NCBI RefSeq assembly: GCF_032854445.1
Contig: NC_088298.1
Coordinates: forward strand, 795,474-859,473
Direction of reading: 5' to 3'
Source of the DNA: Liolophura sinensis
Lineage: Eukaryota; Mollusca; Polyplacophora; Chitonida; Chitonidae
Length of the DNA stretch: 64,000 nucleotides
Part shown: positions 32,391 through 42,645 of the stretch, one piece after another
How positions within the stretch are numbered: the stretch's first letter is position 1
Layout: each line of letters begins with the position of its first letter
Notes under the pieces: generated by a model
Database searches by the model: none
Told to the model about the DNA's origin: nothing
The model's input: only the letters and a program-made list of their open reading frames with translations
Position numbers and translations under genes: made by a program

Positions 32391-32565
32391 TCGTTCTTTT
32401 TCAATCAGTGGGTGAAGCAGGAACGACAACTCTGGGGAGGTTAAAAATAAACATGCGAAATTCCCACGGATGACTGAAAACACGACCCGTACTTTGGTCA
32501 GTTGAATATCGTAAGCAAACCAACAATTACCAGTGTTTTTTTTTATTTTTTACCCTAAACCTTCA

Positions 32566-32650
32566 GAATGCGTGAGATTTTAAAGTAGCTGCGTGAGAGC
32601 GTGAGACTGAAGCCGAATGCGTGAGTCTCACGCCGAATGCGTGAGAGTTG
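32566..32650. repeat. Subterminal GCGTGAG repeats of the hAT right end
   Basis: GCGTGAG occurs at about 32573, 32591, 32600 (AGCGTGAG), 32619 and 32640, plus an inverted CTCACGC at 32628. They cluster within 85 bases of the right TIR. Confidence 0.8.
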
Positions 32651-32659
32651 AGAGGTCTG

Positions 32660-32705
32660 TAGCAAACTGCAGGCTATTCACCTTGTCACTGACTTTGTTT
32701 TATTG
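32660..32705 (+). pseudogene. LINE family-1 RNase H fragment, right of hAT insertion
   Basis: TAGCAAACTGCAGGCTATTC followed by ACCTTGTCACTGAC continues the fragment at 29491; compare the AATAAACTGCATGCTATTTA segment at 13170. Confidence 0.75.
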
Positions 32706-32721
32706 TTTTACACTTATGGTA

Positions 32722-32770
32722 TATATTGGCAAGAGACCGTATATCACGGGTGAGTTGTGACCATTTCTGA
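32722..32770 (+). repeat. Dispersed repeat R-A, short copy
   Basis: GGCAAGAGACCGTATATCAC followed by GGGTGAGTTGTGACCATTTC, the core of R-A. Confidence 0.6.
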
Positions 32771-32774
32771 CCCT

Positions 32775-34510
32775 GCTTTCCGGTCATAATATTCAATGAG
32801 AATGGTCTAATGAGTATAGCCCTGGCTGATTTGCTATCTTCTGATACGTCTTCTGTCAAGTTCGGGTGATACAAGTGAACTTATGCATCGAAACAGACAT
32901 TCACATACCAGCGGTCAATCAATATGGACGTTCCAGGTCAATCACAGCAAGGCGAAAACGTTTAACACAAACCAATAAAGAGAAAGTATATAAAGAACGA
33001 AACGACGGACTCGTGGGTATGTTTTAGGGTGGTCTATCTATTTATAAGCCTTTTTGCCAAGGAGAACGCTAACTGTCAAGACGATACATTTTATATATCA
33101 CCCACATCAACGTCGTACACACGCATAAATTCAGAAAGAAAACTGCCGTAAGCAAGAAGGGATTTCTGCTTTTTCCAGATGGTAAACTCTAATCTTTCGA
33201 CAGGACCGAAATAGAGTTATACTAACGTGACCAGAAAACCGGGAAATTAAGACGATGTCCCGTTATACTCTATTTTTGGTCTAGCCAGTAACATGATCCG
33301 GAAAGGATAAGAACTGTTCCCAGAAGAAATCAAGCAGAATATAGGAACACAGAAATAGCCCTTGTTCTGACACTGCAAACAAGCTGAATCCTTGCAAATT
33401 CTGTATCAATTTGTTTCCTCTTGGTCGAGCTTTTAACTCCAGCAATCGGCAAGGAGATAACCAGTGCTCTTGAGATATGCCACTCTCATAGGTCTGTTTC
33501 ACGTGTGTATTATCTGCAGGGAGTCAAACTGGGCATACAAGTGTAAATACATTTATTGGCTTTCACGTTTAATTTTGGGGTAGGGTTAGTTAGTTTGGGG
33601 ATCACGTCTACGAGAAACGTGAATCCAAGTATTGCTGAAATAGTTACCCCGGAAGCCAACATTTGGCATTTATTGTGTGGATTTTGTCCGGGAAGAATGG
33701 GACTATTACTTTACCCAATACCTGTGCCCCTGATATCAAAACGTTCCCTGCAACCTGTGGGTGGTTCTGGGCTTCCCCGAAGCTGTGCGTCGTGTAAGTT
33801 TAATGTTCTAGTGTACGGTGTAAAACAGCAATTAAAAAATATTTAACAAAAATTCACGTGATATAAGCGAAATGATGCAACACCTCCTCTGGTTGTAACG
33901 GAGCACAGTGGCGCCCACCGCGCATGTGCAGGGGGACTTTTAATTCAGGGAAAAGCAGAAGTTTGTGAATAGAGAATCAAACAACCCTTCATCTTAACAC
34001 TGACAGGGTAGGGGACACAGTATAAAGCACAGAAAACTCTAGTTACCTAATATGTAAGACTACAGCAAAGAGAGTAAAACCAGGACAACGACAGTGGAGA
34101 CAATCATAAACACACACAGTCCCAATGAGTGGACAGAATTTAATACTGGCGATGAATGCTATCAGCACCAGACAGGCAAAGCACAATATACAACCAATCA
34201 GTAAAACATGTAATCAGTATAAACATGCAAGGTCATCGAAACAAACACTCAAACGATTATAAAGAATACAAGTAGGAGACTAATTACACCAAGCCGGGAA
34301 AACAAATATAGTACAAATAAGCTGTATTATGTCCGCATTGAGACATACAAATACAATAAACAATCTGATAAATTAGTCACGTAAGATTAATTATACCTAA
34401 ACACGAAAAAACAACACAGTTTAGCACGGGAAGAAAAATCTATCCGCCCAACCAAAGCAACCACATATAAACGCTCTAGTATACTCCACAGAAAGATTGG
34501 GGGAAGGAGA
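32775..34510. other. gene-poor stretch
   Basis: No coding region recognised. A short R-A copy lies at 34040-34110 (minus; AAAGAGAGTAAAACCAGGAC and ACGACAGTGG). 33737-33840 vaguely resembles a decayed SINE-1 body (CCTGCAACCTGTGGGTGG). Confidence 0.4.
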
Positions 34511-34735
34511 ATGAATGAATGATTTTGGCTTAACGCCACATCGGCAATTTTTCAGCCATATTGTGGCGAGAACAAGTTCAAAACAGGCGCCAGTAAACGC
34601 TTTTGGACAGGATGAAAACATCAAAAAGGTGAAAAAAAGAACGTGTTAAAAAGAGTTAAAACAAGCAAACCTTAGTTAAAACTCGAAAACCACAATATAC
34701 TTATAACAATGTAAAACATCGTATGATATATATAT
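34511..34735 (-). mobile_element. LINE family-1 3' UTR and tail, minus strand
   Basis: GAATGAATGAATGATT, GGCTTAACGCCACATCGGC and ATATTGTGGCGAGAAC are the reverse of the family tail. TTAAAACTCGAAAACCACA is the reverse of the 3' UTR. Confidence 0.85.
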
Positions 34736-34751
34736 AATATATATCTTCCCT

Positions 34752-34778
34752 CTTTTTCTCTCTCTCTCTCTCTCTGGC
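34752..34778. repeat. (CT)n microsatellite
   Basis: TCTCTCTCTCTCTCTCTCT run, preceded by AT-rich (AT)n. Confidence 0.9.
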
Positions 34779-34779
34779 T

Positions 34780-35545
34780 GGCGTTCCATGGTTTATGGGC
34801 CATTCCTCCAAAGAAAGGATTATGGGGACACCATTATGCTCTATACTGACAAAATTCATTTCCCGCTGAATATATCTGCAAGGTGATCGTTAGACAAAAT
34901 TTCGTTGAAAGGGGTTAACTCTCTCTTCATTTCAGTCATCAATTAAAGTGTTTTGTGTTTTATAGAGAGGGGCTTCAGTGAGAACTCATATGAGAGAAAT
35001 CAGTTTACTGACCTTTTAGAGCAAGATTCTCAGGGGTACATAAAAAGAGAGTAGAATTTATTGGCCAAAAATGGTACACATACATACTATTCAAAGTATT
35101 CCGAAAGTAGTTTTGAAACATTAAAATTTCTCATTTTAACAAACAATGTTGTGGATATTTCTAATACTTTATAAATACGTAATAGTTCTGTAATTCTTCC
35201 CAAATTTGAGATCAATTTGTGGAAAGTCAAATAGAATTTGTACACCGATTTTTCCAGAAATGTTACACATTTTTACCTTACAGTGTATTTCATATTGTAT
35301 ATTTTAACTTAACCATGCTACTTAGAAATCCAAACCATCACCATTATTATAATTAAGCCATGATATATAATAAACAAGGCCGCATAAATTTGATTTTCAT
35401 ACCAGGACCACTTTGGAAAGGAGAGTTGACTGAACCGGGATAAGCTGCTGTTCAAGTGAGACAGATGAATATTTTATGGAGAATGTACAAAGGATGTTCT
35501 CAAACAGAAGTGTTTTTAGGCAAATAGTAATATTGACCGCCAGCT
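34780..35545. other. gene-poor stretch
   Basis: AT-rich, repeats of GAGAGA character begin to appear, no coding signal. Confidence 0.4.
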
Positions 35546-35595
35546 ACAGGATGCCGATGTGGCGTTAAACCATAATCATTCATTCATTCGTTCCA
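35546..35595 (+). mobile_element. LINE family-1 tail, isolated
   Basis: GATGCCGATGTGGCGTTAAA followed by CCATAATC and (ATTC)n; no 3' UTR attached. Confidence 0.7.
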
Positions 35596-35640
35596 GCTAC
35601 ATGAGAGACAGAAGTTTGTTGGACCGATTCTCAGAGAGAC

Positions 35641-35875
35641 CGTTTGTGGGATCTTCGAAGAGAGAGGTTTTATGGGCACCTTAAAATGAGACTTCATTTT
35701 GTGGGACAAGAGAGAGTGAAATTTGAGGGGTTAATTATTAGATAAACCGTTTATGGGGTCTTCCGAGAGAGACGTTTAATGGGCACCTTAAAGTGAGACT
35801 TAATTTTGTTTGTCGAGAGAGTGGAGTTTGAGACGTCAATTATTAGAGAAACCGTTTATGGTGTCTTTCCTTAGA
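35641..35875. repeat. Tandem repeat, about 106-bp unit
   Basis: CGTTTGTGGGATCTTC at 35641, CGTTTATGGGGTCTTC at 35748 and CGTTTATGGTGTCTTTCC at 35853; TGGGCACCTTAAA and GAGTTTGAG-type segments recur between them. Two full units and a partial third. Confidence 0.85.
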
Positions 35876-36384
35876 GGAGACTTGTGGCAGGGTGAAATAG
35901 GCCTACACCATTTTAGTTTGGATGGGATTTCGGTCCTTTAGCTGGGGATAAAGTTGTTGGTCTCTTCAAAACTATAAATTTAATATTAACCTGTATATTA
36001 AAGCAGAGGCAGGGATAAAAGAATTAATTACAAGTCAAATATTTACAACTTCAAATGATTCATATTTAACAGCATGTCATCTCAATTTGGGTTATTTGTA
36101 CTTTGCATTCTTAAACTTGAAGTGTTGCGTTTAAAACTTAAGCAGATGGAGAAGTGATTAAAAATTTGATATTCCCCTATTTCTTTTTATTAAAAAAAAA
36201 ACATTTTTTCACCATATTACTTTCTGTTTCCCAAAATTCGGTGTAAGTACATTAATTCTGTGGCGTAGAAGTGACGTATTGTTTGCCCAAGTGATGGATA
36301 AGCATGATTTCTATAACGTCCTACATCACGTGGCAAGGAGCAGTGGTTCACTGCGGGCACTCCGCTTTTCTCCACCTATAAACC

Positions 36385-36440
36385 TGACAGCTGTCTTGTG
36401 TGTGAAACATTCTTGAGTGCGGCGTTAAATGCAATTTTAA
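36385..36440 (+). mobile_element. SINE-1 3' end fragment
   Basis: GTGTGAAACATTCTTGAGTG and CGGCGTTAAATGC resemble the SINE-1 3' end. Confidence 0.5.
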
Positions 36441-36449
36441 GTAAATGAA

Positions 36450-36517
36450 TGTGACTGCTGTTCGGTCAGCACAGAAGCTCAGTTCTGTATGGCTTCCTTA
36501 GTCTTGCAGCTCGGGCT

Positions 36518-36572
<55 letters not shown>

Positions 36573-36715
36573 GACGTGGAAATGTCCGACAGCAACCTGC
36601 TGAAGGTCGTGGGTTTCCCCACGGCATTGCACAATTTCCGTCCGCCATAATGTGGTCGCCGTCGTATAAGTGAAATATCCTTGAGTATGGCACGAAATGT
36701 CAGTTAAATAAAGTT
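36450..36715 (+). mobile_element. SINE-1, headless, carrying a CT microsatellite
   Basis: The body from GACAGCAACCTGCTGAAGG through CCTTGAGTATGGC matches SINE-1. The CTCTCCGG segment of the consensus is replaced by (CT)23 at 36521-36567. Confidence 0.75.
36521..36567. repeat. (CT)n microsatellite inside SINE-1
   Basis: A pure run of 23 CT units. The open frames on the minus strand here (Arg-Glu repeats) are artefacts of it. Confidence 0.95.
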
Positions 36716-36895
36716 CACCCGATCGGTAATCCATCGCGTAAGAATCATATTCCCCTGCCATATTTTACTCAAATACAAACAACTCAACAAATGGCCCACA
36801 TACAGCAGCCGGAATGGAAAACATACCAAAATCTGTGAGAGCAATAAATTTATTAAACGTGGTAACATTTTAATCAGCGCTCAAAAAAGAGCCTT

Positions 36896-37110
36896 TTACA
36901 GATATTTTTTGTTCATCATTTTCTGCGCCTCTGCCCAAACACAAAATTTAACATGAATCCAATTGTGTGTCTTCAGCTGCGGAAAAGAACTCATGCAGCT
37001 AATAACGTCAGCTTTTCTGGGAGGTTTTTTCCACTGTACTGACTGATCAATCAAGTCTGAGATGGCCTTAATTTCATCACTTCTCCATTCTGTGCGTTGA
37101 ACAGCCTTTC
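36896..37110 (-). CDS. Spliced gene, last exon (E5) with stop
   Basis: Minus strand: acceptor TTGTTTTAG at 37111-37119, then an open reading frame KAVQRTEWRSDEIKAI, DLIDQSVQWKKPPRKADVI, CMSSFPQLKTHNWIHVKFC and VWAEAQKMMNKKYL to a TAA at 36898-36896. The pattern W-x3-E/D-I-x-A-(I/V)...PP/PGK...C...L-x3-W-x2-(I/V)K-x-x-V is a C-terminal domain that I know from a family of uncharacterised invertebrate and fish proteins. The exon starts in phase 1, which fits the end of E4 (ACT A + GA). Confidence 0.7.
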
Positions 37111-37968
37111 CTAAAACAACATGCAGCTGTGAGATAAATTAGTTATATATTGGTATATTTATTTTTTGTGATTGTTATTTTACGCCTATTCCAGAATACA
37201 TGTACTCTACGCTGGTCAGGTTTAAAAAATACTGGTGGATGAAACTGCACAAAGCAAGCAGGAAACTTATAGTTTGCCAAATTTGTGAAAGTGAGCATGT
37301 AATATATTGTCGTGTTCGGCAGTTCCGCTGCCTGTGTTTGACTTAGGTTAAAAAATGATATAACTTGATTATCTGGCTAAACATTAAACTAAAAGTGTTT
37401 TTTTTTTTAGCTTTGTACATTTTGGTGTTCTCTGCCATGACAATGTCACTGATATATATCACAACTGTCTAGAGAATAGCTGAAAACACGTGGAATACAC
37501 ATGATAGATACTAGTACATGTAAGCATCGGAACAAGAAATCATTTATAATTACGTCTTCCCATGAAGCCTCATAAAATAGGCAACTGAGTTTGAACTAAA
37601 AAGATTGAACTGAACATATTTCATTCTCAAAGAAAGTCCTCTTCATATCGTAATAAAATACAATTGTGGCTTTAGTGCTTGGGAGACACACTTTTTAGAA
37701 TGATTACTGGAAAATTCACTTCACAAAATTATGTCGTCAGAGCCATCGTTTCTACATTAGTATTTGTTTGCCAACGATATTCCTAACATCGATCCACGGA
37801 TCCTAACATCTATCACATCACAAAGGTTGCAACCAAGTTGGTTTACATGTGATGTAGACAACTGAATCACAGTCGTGAAGCAGCGAGGCTAAGATGTCCT
37901 GCACGACGACAATCCGTTCTTTCGACTGATATGGCCGAGATTCCAAACAAAACAAATTTTTAACATAC

Positions 37969-38097
37969 TAGTCTTTTCATCTGCCACAGATGTAGATGGA
38001 GCATGAGTCGTTTCATCTGTCACAGATTTGGGGTTATTTGTGGCCAGCTGGCTGCTTAACTTCTCCATCTCTGCAGCCTGAACTTCTCTGGAGGAAT
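37969..38097 (-). CDS. Spliced gene, exon E4
   Basis: 129 bases, flanked by acceptor ACAAACAG and donor GTATGTT. Translation in the phase set by its neighbours is open throughout: SSREVQAAEMEKLSSQLATN, then SVTDETTHAPSTSVADEKT. Hydrophilic, Ser/Thr-rich, likely a flexible linker. E3 ends with G, giving GAT at the junction. Confidence 0.65.
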
Positions 38098-38560
38098 CTG
38101 TTTGTGTATAAAACCAGAAGGGTAAATGTTTAATAAGTGTATAAAACTAGTAGAAAGGTTTGTGTCCATCCCACTCAACCTTGGCCAGCGTTTTGAAAGA
38201 CACATCATAATATTTTAATGTCAAAAGGGTAATAAACACCAAATCCATCATCAGTGAACAGGTTACAGAAAAAAACATGGACACATATTCACTAGCTCAT
38301 AGACATACATCTTGCACGACTAACACAAGTAAACACGAGCCGCGGTTGAGGCTTGAAGCTTTGGGCTAATTGAGTCACAGGTGATAATAAATCGCACATA
38401 CATAATCACAGCCCATACCATACTACGGAAGTAGAATATTTCTAGTTAGCCTTGGAAAAGCATTACGTGGACAAGTAAGAAAGAGTATTAAAAATACATT
38501 ACCAGTAAAACAAATACACATTTGCACTTACACAAATTATTGTGAAAAGTGACCACTTAC

Positions 38561-38593
38561 CTCCACAATCATCTTCACAGTAGTCTGGAAAGT
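38561..38593 (-). CDS. Spliced gene, exon E3 (33-bp microexon)
   Basis: Acceptor ATTTCAG, donor GTAAGTGG. It encodes FPDYCEDDCG in the frame that continues into E4 (phase 1 in and out). Acidic and Cys-bearing. Its small size makes it less certain alone, but both splice sites and the phase agree with E4. Confidence 0.5.
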
Positions 38594-38788
38594 CTGAAAT
38601 GAAAAACCATTGATATTGTACAGACAAGGTCTTGGAAAATCTGTTTCAGCAGAAAAAGTAACAGCACATCTGATTTAATTATAATATATAAATATAATTT
38701 ATTTACATTCATGTTTCAATTATATATTACTACCACAGCATTGGACGTATCCAAAAAATCCAACTAATTTTGTGTCCTATAATAATTC

Positions 38789-38935
38789 GCTAAGGTACCG
38801 CAACCGTTCTAAATTGTGTGTTCCCTTTCACTGTAATCTGTGGCTAAGGTACCACAGCAGTTTTGAATTGTTTGTTACCTGCCTGTCATTTGGCTAAGGT
38901 ATATGCCACAGCGGTTCTGATTTGTGGCTAAGCTA
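38789..38935. repeat. Tandem repeat, about 50-bp unit, three copies
   Basis: GCTAAGGTA begins units at 38789, 38843 and 38893, each followed by an ACCRCARCNGTTYTRAATTGT-like block. Lies in the presumed intron between E3 and E2. Confidence 0.7.
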
Positions 38936-39135
38936 ATTATTTACATTATTTTATTCATTTATTTAATTATGGCTGGAGCTGACTCATCGTCATAATGTGA
39001 TATCGTTAATGAAAATTGTTGATTCTTGTTTACACCGCTTTGTATCGAATTGGAAACATTTCAATTATATCCAAGCAGCTAGACATAAAAGTGAAGGAAA
39101 ATAACCCTATTAAGCATTCAAGAAGGATAACTTAC

Positions 39136-39205
39136 AAGTCTAGGTCAATGCCAATGTTAAATGAGTAGAGCCTCCTTATCAACACCTGGCAGTTTTGATC
39201 AATAG
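39136..39205 (-). CDS. Spliced gene, exon E2
   Basis: 70 bases between acceptor AACCAACAG and donor GTAAGTTA. It reads IDQNCQVLIRRLYSFNIGID, then LD, open in the phase supplied by E1 (G + CT). It leaves the exon in phase 2, which does not fit E3 directly (a stop would follow), so either one more exon lies between 38600 and 39130 or the gene is damaged. Confidence 0.55.
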
Positions 39206-39413
39206 CTGTTGGTTTGAAAAAAAAAAGCAGTCCAGATAGCTTTGCAGAGGTCTATATCTCAATCTGCAGGTTTATTTCAAAATTATCTTATATGATTTGA
39301 CTGTTCTTTAAGCAAGCATAAGACAAGCATTAAGTCAGTTTTTACTTTTACTTCATATGACTTTATAATGTATGAAAATGACTTCATTAAGCTAAACAAT
39401 GGGCATTACTTAC

Positions 39414-39608
39414 CACTAAATATTATACCGTTCAAAGTTTTCCCAGTAAATGAACCCATTTCATCTTGTTCTGCAGCCAGTAACAGTCTGCTTACTTTAG
39501 CGAGCTCAAGAGGTGAATCTTGTAGGCGGTAGAAGTTTCGATGAACACTAATATCATGGCCCATGCAATTGCCAGATATTCAAGCTCATTCTCTGCTAGG
39601 CTAATGAC
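39414..39608 (-). pseudogene. Spliced gene, exon E1, with one-base frameshift
   Basis: Acceptor GGCTCATTTCAG, donor GTAAGTAA. Reads VISLAENELEYLA, then after a single missing base near 39570, CMGHDISVHRNFYRLQDSPL, ELAKVSRLLLAAEQDEMG and SFTGKTLNGIIFS. The NELE-x-LA-x-(F/C)MGHDI-x-VHR-x-(F/Y)YRL-x-x-S-x-x-LAK pattern is typical of the end of the conserved core in that uncharacterised family. The GH...Y spacing recalls the last catalytic box of tyrosine recombinases (Crypton-like origin), which is an inference. Upstream exons were not found; the gene is either 5'-truncated or a pseudogene. Confidence 0.65.
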
Positions 39609-39989
39609 CTGAAATGAGCCAAATAAATCATGTTAAAGTTTTCCACTTCCACGTTGACAATCACTTTAATGGGTAGAGTCAATCACGATCCCTTCTGTGA
39701 TTTGGGCCATAATAAATTCCCCTGTATCAACCTGCAAACAATGACCAGCAGAATTACAGCATCAAGCTAAATACACACGGTTTTTAATAGGTTTATACAT
39801 GGATTATTGTATCATATACTATATAGGTATTGGTTTTAAAATATTCTAGCACAAATGTATCCAAAAGCAAAAATATCTCATTACATAAACAACCTAATTA
39901 CTATTAGTCACAATCCGGACACACCGACAAAGCCTGCAATCACCGAGTGTTATCTCTGTTAATACAAGTACTTAATGCGTACGTTTTGA

Positions 39990-40150
39990 GAAAAGGATTC
40001 AGGTAAGTCTCTATCGATCCAGCCCATTGCGATGTGTAGAACTCTTATCGCCACATTGCGACAGCAGACAGACAAGTGATGCCTTCCATGAAGTAGGCTT
40101 AAGACATAGCTCAAGAGGCCGTCCGCCCACATTTGTCCCAAAGCCATTCA
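39990..40150 (+). repeat. Dispersed repeat R-B
   Basis: Contains GATCCAGCCCATTGCGATG, AGTGATGCCTTCCATGAAG and TAGGCTTAAGACATAGCTC, similar in order to 46730-46905. The open frames here on the minus strand are not coding in my view. Confidence 0.5.
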
Positions 40151-40659
40151 GCACCTTGGGTACAAGTGACCTAATGTTCCACTGTGTTATTTTGACCACT
40201 ATTTCTTCCCGCCTCAAGAAAGGAGAGGTGTACAATCCGAGTGAAACAATCCCCATTAGCACCCATTTACTACCGCTTGAGGTCAGAGTGTTTATACACA
40301 TCCAAGAAACCATATTTCGTTCTTTACTTCGAGAAGCACTGGTAATTCTGCACTCTTACGAGAACCGTGAATGCGATTCTGTGAAAATTTAAACGGTGGT
40401 CTTTAGACTAAAGGACTTTGGAGTACACCTGATCTGTGGATGTAAAGTACGTGAAGACCACCGAAAAACATTTCCTGTTTAATGCCCGGAAGGGAGGCAA
40501 TTCAGTCGTCTTGGTCCCTGCCTTATCAGAAAGTTTGAATGGTTAGGTCTGTCAGTTATTCCAATGATTGTTATCATACTATTAACTGTCTGAAGTAACC
40601 AAATGACAACTGTTATCATCAAATGTATTCACGAATTAATGGAAAATGACAACAGAAGG

Positions 40660-41000
40660 ACAATGGCAGACAAACCATGTCTTCAAAAAGACAATGGCAG
40701 ACAAATTTTAGCGCGAGAGTAACGTCAACAGGACAATGGTCGGCAAATTATAGCACGAGAATATCGTCAACAGGACAATGGCAGACAAATTATAGTGCGA
40801 GAAGAATGTCAACAGGACAATGGCAGACAAATTGTGGCGCGAGAAGAACGTCAACAGGACAATGGCAGACAAATTGTGGCGCGAGAAGAACGTCAACAGG
40901 ACAATGGCAGACAAATTGTGGCGCGAGAAGAACGTCAACAGGACAATGGCAGACAAATTGTGGCGCGAGAAGAACGTCAGCAGGAGGACAATGGCTCACC
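40660..41000. repeat. 42-bp minisatellite
   Basis: Seven complete units at 40690-40983 plus partial ends. Unit begins GACAATGGCAGACAAATT and ends with GAAGAACGTCAACAG. The four 3' units (from 40816) are identical or nearly so, the 5' units diverge. Because 42 is divisible by 3 and stops are absent, several frames are open on both strands (40677-41201, 40795-41016, 40790-41290 minus). Confidence 0.95.
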
Positions 41001-41910
41001 ACGTCGAATACCTTAATAGTTAGAGAAGTCTGCAGGCTTGGGATCACACACGGTTCGGTTGATAGCAAAGACTGTAAAAATACTTGTTGCTGCCTCAATA
41101 CACCAAATTTTTGTGGCAGCAGTGTTAAATATCTTAATGACGATGACATTACAACAACTCCATTACCACTGAACTGGGTTGTCAGGCGTACATGTACTTG
41201 AATAAAAAGCGTCAGAGTGCCCCGACTGCTGAGAACTAAAGAACATTCGAATCTGTCATTTTTATGAGGGGTGGTTATGGGCCTGTGCATGCCGGTTACT
41301 GGTCATGAGAGGAACCGAAAATCTTTTAGGAAAATGGTTTCGTTGCAGCTGTTTTTACGCCATAGCACTGTGTACTGAGTAAATAGGTCCATCCTATCTT
41401 TATAAGCTTCGTATTTCTTTCAACGTTTCTTTCAACATTTTCCCGATCGCGGTGATCGGGTTTCCTTGTCTTAAATTCATGTCGATATGAAGCAGTAAAC
41501 CAGTATAAGTGAAAGGTTTTAATGCGCTACACACAGTGTGGTAGTATTTACTTGACTATGTGTCTGCTCAGAAGATGACTTAATCGCTTTATGCGATAAT
41601 ATCTTTCTTCGCCTCTTGGAATTATCGAGTGGATGTCCTTCGTGGTGGACAAGGCTTTCGCTTCCTTACTAAATCGTCCCTTGGTAAATCATAATTAATG
41701 GGTGGGCAAATTTCTGGTTTGTAATGCGCAAGCCAGCAGACTAGGTCAGTACTCGGTGAACTGCATTGAAACATTTAAACCAATGTATGCGGGACATTAT
41801 GGTTTTCTTGATATTCCTGCAGAATTGGTGTATTGCGTAAAACCTGTCTTAATCATGAGCTCTTGTTGAGAGCTTTGCTTCGAGGTTGTTTGATGTGTGT
41901 TTGCTTATAT
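41001..41910. other. gene-poor stretch
   Basis: No recognisable gene. A perfect 7-bp stem CCCGATC/GATCGGG with a 5-base loop sits at 41443-41461. Confidence 0.4.
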
Positions 41911-41914
41911 TCTG

Positions 41915-42278
41915 AAAGGGTTCTACACAGTACTCTCCATATCCGATTTATTTAGCAACATTGCTGGCGTAGCTGTCATTAACAATGTGAGGGCCATTGG
42001 TTTATATTATATAATGTAGATTGGTCTACATCAAAATAATATAACTGCATATTATATGTATATACATTTCTATGGTATATAGTGTTAAAATATTATGATT
42101 TTAACCAAGGTTTGTTTCTTTCAAATTGTTTTAATCTCGTTCATCTGCGTTCGTTTTGGTTTAATTGTGCTCATCACATCGAGAGCCATTCTCTGCCTCC
42201 TGTTCCGGCCATGTTCTCGCCACAACATGGCTGAAATATTGCCGATGTGGCGTTATATCATGATCATTTATTCATACA
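41915..42278 (+). mobile_element. LINE family-1 3' end fragment
   Basis: GGGTTCTACACAGTACTC, TTAGCAACATTGCTGGCG and AGGGCCATTGGTTTATAT are the C-terminal coding end. The tail GCCACAACATGGCTG and GATGTGGCGTTATATC closes at 42275. Confidence 0.85.
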
Positions 42279-42489
42279 GTACAACCCATCGCCATCGTAT
42301 AAATTAAAAATTCAATTATGGGATTATACAACAATACATCATGACCTTGAAAAGGTGGACATTAAACTCCAGTAATGGGGAACTGCCTGGTCTATTTTGC
42401 CTTGACTGTAACCCAGGAAAGGTAATGACTAAATTCGGTTGCTACATGCATTGGCGCACAAGAGTACAATATTGTTGACTAAAGCAGAT

Positions 42490-42645
42490 CTTTTCATTTA
42501 TTTATTACATTGGTGTTTTACGCCGTATTCAAAAATATTTCAGGACGGAGGCAAGTATTATCCTGGGAAGAAGGCGGGCAGAGCCTGGTGGAAACCCTCG
42601 ACCATGTACAGTTAGGTTGGTGGCTGGTCTTCCCACTTACGATCG
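42490..42645 (-). mobile_element. SINE-1 partial
   Basis: TTTATTTATTACATTGGTG, TTTTACGCCGTATTCAAAA and GGGCAGAGCCTGGTGGAAAC. About 30 bases of body missing after TTTCAG. It abuts LINE sequence at 42650. Confidence 0.75.

Larger units (their letters stand above)
29492..32659 (-). mobile_element. hAT-like DNA transposon (3168 bp)
   Basis: Left TIR CAGACCTCTCAAC (29492-29504) and right TIR GTTGAGAGGTCTG (32647-32659) are perfect inverse copies of 13 bases. TAGCAA lies outside both ends (29486-29491, 32660-32665). hAT elements normally make 8-bp duplications, so the outer two bases may have mutated. The flanks join into one LINE RNase H fragment. The interior encodes a BED-type finger exon and a hAT transposase on the minus strand. 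Confidence 0.9.

Noticed and set aside
36466-36761. Arg-Glu-rich ORFs
   Set aside because: Produced by the (CT)n microsatellite in a SINE.
40660-41000. CRISPR array
   Set aside because: Units are contiguous without unique spacers, and the genome is eukaryotic.
40677-41290. Long open frames on both strands over the minisatellite
   Set aside because: A 42-bp unit without stops keeps every frame open; there is no start context, splice site or non-repeat domain.
41443-41461. Histone-type or terminator hairpin CCCGATC-loop-GATCGGG
   Set aside because: No histone coding region nearby and loop/flanks do not match the histone 3' consensus; isolated short stem.
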